DNA of 33,038 nt, from positions 1 through 33,038 of the forward strand of contig JAUZQU010000124.1 of NCBI GenBank assembly GCA_030950835.1. Reading direction: 5' to 3'. Position numbers and translations under genes: made by a program. This document shows positions 1-6,612 of the stretch, piece by piece. The notes beneath the pieces are model-generated. The model saw only the letters and a list, made by a program, of their open reading frames with translations, was not told where the DNA came from and did no database searches. Position 1 is the first letter of the stretch; the number at the start of each line of letters is the position of its first letter. The stretch comes from Mariprofundaceae bacterium (GTDB lineage Bacteria; Pseudomonadota; Zetaproteobacteria; Mariprofundales; Mariprofundaceae).

Positions 1-32
1 TTCCTTTCTATCTTCCGCGACATTTTCATGCA

Positions 33-71
33 GGTTGTGCATCTTTGTGCATTGCACGAACATGCACAACC
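33..71. repeat. Perfect 10-bp inverted repeat with nested 4-bp stem
   Basis: GGTTGTGCAT (33-42) / ATGCACAACC (62-71), with GTGC (47-50) / GCAC (54-57) nested inside. Confidence 0.75.
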
Positions 72-147
72 GCCAAAAATACCAGATTGGAATGCTAGTC
101 TCGACGGGCAGGTCGTTCCATGCAGGATGCAGCAGGAGGGTCAAGTT

Positions 148-759
148 TCACATGTTCAACTGCATTAAAGTCATAAGAAACTGCCGAACGTGAAAACCGT
201 AACGATCCGGCTCCAGAGAATAGTGCTCGGGATCAAGAAATTGCACGTCCCCGCCTATACGAAGACCATTCTTCTTCAGCGACGCACACAGCTTAGCCAG
301 CGAATCGGGCGCTAAAAATTTCGCCCGTCTCACGCTCACAAACCACATCGTATCATTACCAGCATGCACCACATCGGGCACGCAAAAGACCACAGGAACG
401 GTCATCCACAAATCCCCGTGTGTTGACCGATGCACCTCGAGATGAGGAACCCACTCATCACCGTAGACATCATAACGACGGATTGCATCAACACGCAAAA
501 GAGACAAGGGCCCATTACACGTCCACCCACCATATCCTCCAGCAACATAGACATCAATGCTATGCTCGCGCGTTGAGCCAACGATCCACCCGTCAGAGTC
601 AAGACAGCACTCATCCTCACAACAAAACCGTATTGGCGCGTGATACAGCTTGCCGTCCCTGGCAAGCAGAGGGATAACACCAACCAGGTCGTCATCACCA
701 CACTCTTGATCACCATCATACGGGACCCAAAAGGCTTGTTCAGGAAACTCGATAATCAT
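148..759 (-). CDS. Hypothetical protein, diverged paralogue of the 191-aa protein at 775..1350
   Basis: 203-aa ORF in the consistent operon strand. It shares the pattern TVPxxF...DV...VxVRRAxxxxP with the neighbouring ORF. Confidence 0.75.
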   Translation of the reverse strand: MIIEFPEQAFWVPYDGDQECGDDDLVGVIPLLARDGKLYHAPIRFCCEDECCLDSDGWIVGSTREHSIDVYVAGGYGGWTCNGPLSLLRVDAIRRYDVYGDEWVPHLEVHRSTHGDLWMTVPVVFCVPDVVHAGNDTMWFVSVRRAKFLAPDSLAKLCASLKKNGLRIGGDVQFLDPEHYSLEPDRYGFHVRQFLMTLMQLNM

Positions 760-774
760 CAGATCCCTCCTACA

Positions 775-1350
775 TCAAACAGGTACGTCTTCGTCCTTGA
801 GATACAGCGTCGCAGACTTCCAATCCCACTTATCAGAGCATTCGCTTGTCCACAGCCAGAGACTCTCGGGATAAGGACCGCAGCGAGGATCAATTTCGCG
901 AAAGATAAAACGCGGGGGGATAACTGCACGTCTAACAATGACGCGGTCATACACAGCAATAACATCAGACCGTGAAAAGCAAAGGGGAACCGTTACCGTC
1001 GTTTTTGGGAGAGACGGTGCACCGTGAAGACTTCGACGGCGGCGTACGCCGGCATGAAACCAAACAAGGGGTTCTACCTCTAGGTACTCTGGCGAGACCG
1101 GCTTGAATGATATGACCTTCCCGTGAGGTCCAAGAACAGGAATCTCAAAAACAAACGGGTAATATCCGCTAGCCGTAATATACATGTACTCGTCAAGAAC
1201 GCGGCAGGGATAGTGCGGTGTTGACCACCACGGGTACAACAAGTCATGATCCAGCGCAAACGTCGCAAGACCCACGAGAAGAGACGTCCTGTCATCATCC
1301 CCGTTCCCAACCAAACCAAACCACCCTCGCGTGTATGTTATCTCACCCAC
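775..1350 (-). CDS. Hypothetical protein, diverged paralogue of the 203-aa protein
   Basis: 191-aa ORF directly downstream of rsr, same strand, tightly packed. Confidence 0.75.
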   Translation of the reverse strand: MGEITYTRGWFGLVGNGDDDRTSLLVGLATFALDHDLLYPWWSTPHYPCRVLDEYMYITASGYYPFVFEIPVLGPHGKVISFKPVSPEYLEVEPLVWFHAGVRRRRSLHGAPSLPKTTVTVPLCFSRSDVIAVYDRVIVRRAVIPPRFIFREIDPRCGPYPESLWLWTSECSDKWDWKSATLYLKDEDVPV

Positions 1351-1353
1351 TGG

Positions 1354-3042
1354 TTAGGCCCCCGTGATAAATTGAGAGATGACCTGCGGTGCAGACGTGT
1401 CAAATCCCACAACATCAAGCATCCCACCATCGTTCGGATCGGCGATGGAAAAACTTGTTGCCGTCATACCAACCACGATGAGCTTAGCTGGAATGCCCAT
1501 TTTTCTGCGATATCTGGCCAACGCCTGGCAGGGATGAATCCCTCCGTACCATGTTTCATTGTCCGTGTAGACGATGAACACATCAACGGGAATACGATGA
1601 TCCTGTGCCCAGATCATAGGTAAAGCACAGTCAGTTCCTCCGGCTGGTAGACTGCGCGTCCGTTTGATAACACTATCAAGCCGCTCCTTCGCCGTTATGG
1701 GAAAATCACGCAATTCATGGCTAAAGGTCACGACTGCATAGGACTGCTCTGTCCGAGCCGTGACCATCGCCATAGCCGCAGCAGCTTCACGCGGTTTTAC
1801 ATGCATTCCAGAAACATATCCCAAATCCATTGAACCCGATACATCCAGCGCAAGGAGAATCCGCGCTCCCGTTGGCCCTACTGCCTTGAACGACAGGTAG
1901 AAGGCCTCATCTAATGCATCAATGATCGTCCCGACAGGACTCCACGTCAACGATCCTAACTCACCGCATCCTACCATGTAGATGTTCAAGGCTTGCAGAA
2001 TAGAGAGAGGATGGAGGCGAGCACCGATAATACGCTCCTCGCTCGTGAGCCGCTCTGCTACAAGCTTTGTGTGCGTGCCTAGCGGTGCAAGAAGGCCGAG
2101 AGCGGTCAGCCGTCCTAGGTTTCGCAACAAGGCTGTCATGGGTAAGCTGGGAAGCAAGGCTTCCCACACACGTGCTTCCCGAAGAAGTTCCGTCGGAAGC
2201 ATCTCCCACGTGAGCGAAGGATTTGAGGCAATCAGCCTGACAGCAGTGTTGACGGTCTCCTTGAGAGATGCCGACCGGTCCTTCTCATGACGGTAAACAG
2301 AAAACAGCTCTTCGTGTGCCTGGTGCAGACGAAGCGCGTCTTCTGGAATGGCGCTGATATTGACAGGACCATAGTGCGTTGGCTCTTTTTGCCGACGATC
2401 GACAAGACGAGCACCAAGGTTGTCAGGATCAACGTATAAACGGCAAATGGCATGGTGGGCTTCCGTTGGAGGAATCCAGTGCGAGAGACGCCAGGCATCT
2501 CGGTGCGTCCATCCAGCACGTGACTGGTACTTCATCAGCTGATAGAGAAGATCTTTTGGAGAAAGCTGGCTGTACCAGTTGCTGACAGCACGACGTAATC
2601 CTCTTCCCCAGCCTCGAAATGCTTGAACTTCGGAGAGAAACTGAAAAAGGTGTGTCGCGGTCCGTGCCACGCGAGGGAGAACCGTAACGGCTTCACGCCG
2701 TGCTTCTTCCGATCCCAGCGCCATCACCATGGCGAGCACAAAAAGAGCTGGCGTGTTCTTTGGTGCACGGCCGGCCGTGCTGATCTCTTCGACACGCTTG
2801 ACAACACGCAAACCATCATCCTTGATACAGCGAACCACGGCTTGCGCGTTGTCAATCGTCAGCTTTCTTTCTGACACGTAGTACGTCCCTCCCTCGCTTC
2901 CCAGGATAAGAAACCGATCGAGCCGAACCCAGTCACTAACGGGAAAGACATACCCTCCCGCGTCGTTCTGCACCTGGTTCTTGCCAGGAATAGGCTCCCG
3001 CTGAGGAGTTTCTAGCGTCTGAAAATGCTTTGCGTATGTCAT
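1354..3042 (-). CDS. rsr: TROVE domain protein, Ro60 orthologue (Rsr), with C-terminal vWA/MIDAS domain
   Basis: 562 aa. TROVE-like N-terminus (FPVSDWVRLDRFLILGSEGGTYYVSERKLT...). MIDAS motif LALDVSGSM, then AGGTDCALPM and VYTDNETWYG, and the Ro-like C-terminus GGMLDVVGFDTSAPQVI. AGGAGG Shine-Dalgarno just upstream of the ATG. Confidence 0.95.
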   Translation of the reverse strand: MTYAKHFQTLETPQREPIPGKNQVQNDAGGYVFPVSDWVRLDRFLILGSEGGTYYVSERKLTIDNAQAVVRCIKDDGLRVVKRVEEISTAGRAPKNTPALFVLAMVMALGSEEARREAVTVLPRVARTATHLFQFLSEVQAFRGWGRGLRRAVSNWYSQLSPKDLLYQLMKYQSRAGWTHRDAWRLSHWIPPTEAHHAICRLYVDPDNLGARLVDRRQKEPTHYGPVNISAIPEDALRLHQAHEELFSVYRHEKDRSASLKETVNTAVRLIASNPSLTWEMLPTELLREARVWEALLPSLPMTALLRNLGRLTALGLLAPLGTHTKLVAERLTSEERIIGARLHPLSILQALNIYMVGCGELGSLTWSPVGTIIDALDEAFYLSFKAVGPTGARILLALDVSGSMDLGYVSGMHVKPREAAAAMAMVTARTEQSYAVVTFSHELRDFPITAKERLDSVIKRTRSLPAGGTDCALPMIWAQDHRIPVDVFIVYTDNETWYGGIHPCQALARYRRKMGIPAKLIVVGMTATSFSIADPNDGGMLDVVGFDTSAPQVISQFITGA

Positions 3043-3093
3043 GGCATCCTCCTACGGAATTTGGATAAAATGACGAATAGTTGTCAATGACGA

Positions 3094-3180
3094 GGCAAAA
3101 ATAAAAGCACAACAGGCAAGAAGGCGATGAAGGGAGAATCGTTAGCAGCGATAACCCTTCATCCACGGCCCGTCGTGCTC
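3094..3180 (-). ncRNA. Candidate Y RNA (Ro-associated RNA) immediately upstream of rsr
   Basis: Minus-strand outer stem GAGCACGACGGGC (3180-3168) with GCCTGTTGTGCTT (3117-3105): 13 contiguous pairs, 3 of them G-U. Inner perfect 9-bp stem GATGAAGGG/CCCTTCATC (3163-3155 / 3134-3126), then ATCG/CGAT near the apex. A TTATTTTT tract follows the outer stem. Located in a non-coding gap next to a Ro gene. Confidence 0.5.
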
Positions 3181-3182
3181 AC

Positions 3183-3280
3183 CCTGCCAATCAAGCAGGC
3201 AAGTAAGCTGAGAAAGTGGCCTGGATGCGGTGACCTTTCCCATCCGGCCCGCTCAATCACCCACGCTACGATGAAAGCGT
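3183..3280 (-). other. Additional hairpins upstream of the Y RNA candidate, possibly part of the same transcript
   Basis: CCTGC/GCAGG with a 7-nt loop (3183-3199). GGCC-GGATG/CATCC-GGCC with one bulged base (3218-3249). ACGCT/AGCGT with an 8-nt loop (3263-3280). All lie in the same non-coding gap. Confidence 0.4.
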
Positions 3281-3307
3281 ACAACAGATAGCAATTCCAT
3301 GTCAAGA

Positions 3308-3664
3308 CTAGCGAGGAAGACGCGAAAAGGCAGAAATCCTCCAGCTCACACCGTCAAACCTGAGACCTGGAGTCATGGCCTCACCTTCAATAAACTGACG
3401 AAGTGCTTGCTGACGGTTCTGAAGCATCTGCCTGATTTCGTTCACCGGCGGTACAGGTGATGGGACTTCAAACACCTCGACACGCTCAACCCACTGACCT
3501 GTACGCAAGAGGTCAAGATCGGCTGGTTGAATATCAGGATCGACGGACGTAAATGTTGGATCAGCATAGATGCTTTCAGAACCCTGTGGGACAGGTGCGC
3601 GGAAAGCTACACGCCAAGCATTTCGGTTCCCTGGAGCACGTCCTAAGATGATGATTGTATCCAT
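3308..3664 (-). CDS. Hypothetical protein
   Basis: 118-aa ORF. TGAGG-like Shine-Dalgarno upstream of the ATG at 3664. No family recognised. Confidence 0.7.
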   Translation of the reverse strand: MDTIIILGRAPGNRNAWRVAFRAPVPQGSESIYADPTFTSVDPDIQPADLDLLRTGQWVERVEVFEVPSPVPPVNEIRQMLQNRQQALRQFIEGEAMTPGLRFDGVSWRISAFSRLPR

Positions 3665-3690
3665 CAGGACCTCACATCATGCGTAGAAAC

Positions 3691-3734
3691 AAAGAAAAGC
3701 CGACTCCCCGTCACGGAGGAACCAAGGAGTCGGC
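3691..3734 (-). terminator. Intrinsic (rho-independent) terminator or attenuator
   Basis: Minus strand: GCCGACTCC (3734-3726), loop, GGAGTCGGC (3707-3699), then TTTTCTTT. A 9-bp perfect GC-rich stem followed by a T-tract. Confidence 0.9.
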
Positions 3735-3765
3735 CCAAGGGGTGTGGAAGCACATAGGTGACGGT

Positions 3766-3794
3766 AGTATATCCGGTCAGTTACACGTTGTCAA
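3766..3794 (-). promoter_or_regulatory. Sigma70-type promoter
   Basis: Minus strand TTGACA (3794-3789), 17-nt spacer, TATACT (3771-3766). The -35 box overlaps the purM stop codon. Confidence 0.8.
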
Positions 3795-4723
3795 GGAAGC
3801 GTCACAATGTCCTTGATAAAGACATGAGGAGAGTCGTCATCAATGACCGTTCCGAGAACAAGAGGTTGCCACGGAGCAAGAAGCGCAATGGCCTGTTCCG
3901 TGTAAGAAGACGGAATGACGATGATGAATCCAATGCCCATGTTCCATGTCGTCCAGCACGTATAGTCGTCAATGCGTGCCTGGGAACGAAGAATGTCATA
4001 GACGGGTAGAGAACGAGGAAGCGCCGTAATACGATAACTGACCGTGTCGGAAAGACGAATGAGATTGAGCCATCCTCCTCCTGTGATGTGAACAAGTCCG
4101 TGAAGAGGAATCTGTGCTGTTGTCAGTGCCCGAACGGCTGGGACGTAAATAATTGTTGGCATAAGAAGCATGGGAAGGGTGTGAGGATTGAGGCCGAGAA
4201 TTCGGCGGGCAAGCGTATAGCCATTTGCATGAAGACCAGAACTAGCCAGACCAATGAGCACATCGCCTGGTTGAGGTTCAGTGCGTTCACGCTGCCAGCG
4301 GCGACCAATAGCGGTCACGGAAATGTCGCATGGAGTATCTGGGTGAAGAAGATCGGGAACAATAGCTGTTTCTCCACCCACGATGGGAGCATTCGCGTGA
4401 GCAGCAGCTTTGGCAAGGCTTTTGGCAAGCGTGTCAAGGTGCGGCCAGTTGGGATCCCGCAGGGAAAGCGTGTCGCAGAAGGCAAGAGGAAAAGAGAAGG
4501 CGCAGAGAAGGTCATTGGCCACCATGGCAATGGCATCTTGGCCAATCGGAGCAAAACGATTGGCTTGGGCCGCAAGAAGAAGCTTTGTCCCAACACCGTC
4601 TGTTGTAACGGTGAGATCTGTTCCAGGAATCTCAGCAGCAAAGGCGTGAGGAGACGGGATGTGCAACGCGGAGAGGAATGATGTGATAGTCGAGGTGTAG
4701 GTCTTATCAAGGTAAGCAGTCAT
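3791..4723 (-). CDS. purM: Phosphoribosylformylglycinamidine cyclo-ligase (AIR synthase, PurM)
   Basis: Motifs TTDGVGTKLLLA, IGQDAIAMVANDLL, IVGGETAI, GLASSGLHANGYTLAR and HITGGGWLNL. The ORF track starts at a TTG at 4747, but the ATG at 4723 (MTAYLDKTYTS) is a more likely start. Confidence 0.93.
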   Translation of the reverse strand: MTAYLDKTYTSTITSFLSALHIPSPHAFAAEIPGTDLTVTTDGVGTKLLLAAQANRFAPIGQDAIAMVANDLLCAFSFPLAFCDTLSLRDPNWPHLDTLAKSLAKAAAHANAPIVGGETAIVPDLLHPDTPCDISVTAIGRRWQRERTEPQPGDVLIGLASSGLHANGYTLARRILGLNPHTLPMLLMPTIIYVPAVRALTTAQIPLHGLVHITGGGWLNLIRLSDTVSYRITALPRSLPVYDILRSQARIDDYTCWTTWNMGIGFIIVIPSSYTEQAIALLAPWQPLVLGTVIDDDSPHVFIKDIVTLP

Positions 4724-4733
4724 GTATGCATGC

Positions 4734-4765
4734 AGCACACCACACAATTAAAGATGAGGTGTGCT
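4734..4765 (-). promoter_or_regulatory. Hairpin in the purM 5' leader
   Basis: Minus strand AGCACACC (4765-4758) and GGTGTGCT (4741-4734): a perfect 8-bp stem with a 16-nt loop just upstream of the ATG at 4723. Confidence 0.4.
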
Positions 4766-4781
4766 CACTGCTCGTCAAGAG

Positions 4782-5372
4782 CTACTGCAATTTATGATCT
4801 TGTAAAGAAGCTGCACAACAGCCTCTACCGCAAAACCAATTCTCCCCACAAGACGGAGGAAGATCAAAAATCACGTGAATACGGTGTGCTGAAGAATTAT
4901 TTACACACCAGTGCAGCTGCGTATTGTCAATCTCATAATACACTCCATAAGACAGGTGCTTTACAACATCTCCAACACCAAACAGCACACGAGAGTCTGT
5001 GACAACCGGAAAATGAAAACGGCGGCAAACAGTCAACGTGTTACCAGCGTCAACATGCGCAGGAATAACACTATAAGGACGTAGACGAGCAATGAGTATA
5101 CGTACAGCACAGGGTGGAACCGCACGCATGACAGAATCGCGTAACCCTATGGAATCAGCAACCGGACAGTGTACGTCGTACCACCCAACATAGTCATCAT
5201 CGCTACAGAAACGAAGAATCAGACATTTTACATTCTCATGTGTTCCAACAGACCTCCACGATGGCGTGTGTCGCACCCAAGCATACTCAGGTACGGCGCG
5301 TACTAAATCCTTAATAACAACAGCATCACGCGCGTTCTCTCCACACACACGTATACACTCCAGTAGCTTCAT
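4782..5372 (-). CDS. Aspartyl/asparaginyl beta-hydroxylase-like 2-oxoglutarate/Fe(II) dioxygenase
   Basis: 196 aa. Pattern IPAHVDAGNTLTVCRRFHFPVVT...YEIDNTQLHWCVNNSSAHRIHVIFDL matches the HxD...RxHxPV...G..xxxDN...H.V.N.S...RIHxxxD arrangement of the family. Confidence 0.8.
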   Translation of the reverse strand: MKLLECIRVCGENARDAVVIKDLVRAVPEYAWVRHTPSWRSVGTHENVKCLILRFCSDDDYVGWYDVHCPVADSIGLRDSVMRAVPPCAVRILIARLRPYSVIPAHVDAGNTLTVCRRFHFPVVTDSRVLFGVGDVVKHLSYGVYYEIDNTQLHWCVNNSSAHRIHVIFDLPPSCGENWFCGRGCCAASLQDHKLQ

Positions 5373-5722
5373 GGCATATTATCAGGCTCCATATGCTGCG
5401 TAAGAGGCTTACCGTCAGGATCTAGAATAGGCTTTCCCTCGTTTGCATGTACGCAAAGAATCGCCGTGTCATCCTCAAGAGCAATGATGGTATGATGCTT
5501 GTCTTTATCAACACCAAAAAACGTCGGCGCCGTAAATATTGACTCACGACCATCTACCTTTACCAACACACGTCCACGAATGACAATACTAATATGATCG
5601 TGTGGATGTCTGTGTCCTTCGTGAATAACATCCTTCTTTGGATAGTATTGTTTGACTATCCAGATGTTCCCGTAATAGCCAGTCTCAATAAGTGCTTTGT
5701 ACCCCTGCTTTTCGACAACCAT
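5369..5722 (-). CDS. Small single-domain cupin protein
   Basis: 117 aa. HEGHRHPHDHISIVIRGRVLVKVDGRE...KHHTIIALEDDTAILCVHA is a cupin metal-binding and beta-barrel pattern. Confidence 0.85.
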   Translation of the reverse strand: MVVEKQGYKALIETGYYGNIWIVKQYYPKKDVIHEGHRHPHDHISIVIRGRVLVKVDGRESIFTAPTFFGVDKDKHHTIIALEDDTAILCVHANEGKPILDPDGKPLTQHMEPDNMP

Positions 5723-5730
5723 AACACCTC

Positions 5731-6603
5731 CTATACGCGCGGGACAACCTCAGATGAATCAGGAAAGATACCACGGGGAATACCGCGCAGCATAGCTGAC
5801 ACATCAGGAAATTCAACACGTTCCGTATTTCTTTTAATTAAACACCCAGACTGCTTGTCAAAGTCGCACCACTTCATAATCCACTCCGCAACTCGATCCC
5901 GCGTGAGAAGACGTAAGGCACGAAATGGCCAATGCCTCTCACTCATTTGCCATCCTTTCCTCTCGCAGACCCTGCATGTTTCGTCATACATCCTAGAAAC
6001 ATCAGACAGAGTCGATCGAAGCGAAGCAATGTCAATACGATAAACTTCACATCCAACAACAGCAAGCGGCACGTCTTCCTCCTCATTAGCAGGGTCCTCA
6101 GCCTCCCAGACACCAATAACATGCGTATCACAAACAGCAACGTACAACCGTGGATTATCAGATGCCGTAATATATCTCCACCGTGCACCAAGATTTGGAG
6201 AAGTACCCCCTGTATACAGGGTGAACCGTGGATTCGTCGTACCAGGATCTGTCTTCTGATACGCCCTAATATCCGCGTCAATAGTATAGCCATACGGGTT
6301 CATACTCTGTCCCCATGTGGTGGGGAAAAATCCATATTCATGAACAGAAACTTGAAGAGATGACGCAGCAGCCGAGGCTGAACCCGTTGCCGTAGACAAG
6401 TTCCCTGTCTTCACAGCTCCACTTGCAATATGAGCATTGACAACCCAATCGTTCTTGAATGTCGTTAACGCCGAATCGCTCAGGTTCTGATTAAAAATGT
6501 TATCAAGAACTTCCTTGAGATAATTCCACTTGCCACGAGCTTGAGCAGAATCTAAGTTTCCTCCAGCCGCAGGATCAGTTGTATTTCCAAAATTCGATCC
6601 CAT
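5731..6603 (-). CDS. Tail-fibre-like or receptor-binding protein
   Basis: 290 aa immediately downstream of the gpJ-like gene. N-terminal segment is Ala/Ser/Thr/Asn-rich. Contains HIASGAVKTGNL and a Gly/Thr-rich region. Confidence 0.5.
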   Translation of the reverse strand: MGSNFGNTTDPAAGGNLDSAQARGKWNYLKEVLDNIFNQNLSDSALTTFKNDWVVNAHIASGAVKTGNLSTATGSASAAASSLQVSVHEYGFFPTTWGQSMNPYGYTIDADIRAYQKTDPGTTNPRFTLYTGGTSPNLGARWRYITASDNPRLYVAVCDTHVIGVWEAEDPANEEEDVPLAVVGCEVYRIDIASLRSTLSDVSRMYDETCRVCERKGWQMSERHWPFRALRLLTRDRVAEWIMKWCDFDKQSGCLIKRNTERVEFPDVSAMLRGIPRGIFPDSSEVVPRV

Positions 6604-6612
6604 ATCCTCACC

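Noticed and set aside
3059-3087. Second TTGACA (3087-3082) as an rsr promoter
   Set aside because: At 16-18 nt spacing the -10 positions read TCCAAA/CCAAAT/CAAATT, which are poor matches.
3183-3199. Possible tRNA anticodon or T arm (5-bp stem, 7-nt loop)
   Set aside because: No matching acceptor, D or T arms at the right spacing and no TTCRANY loop; kept only as a hairpin.
4088-4681. 197-aa plus-strand ORF
   Set aside because: Antisense to purM, whose motifs are unmistakable.
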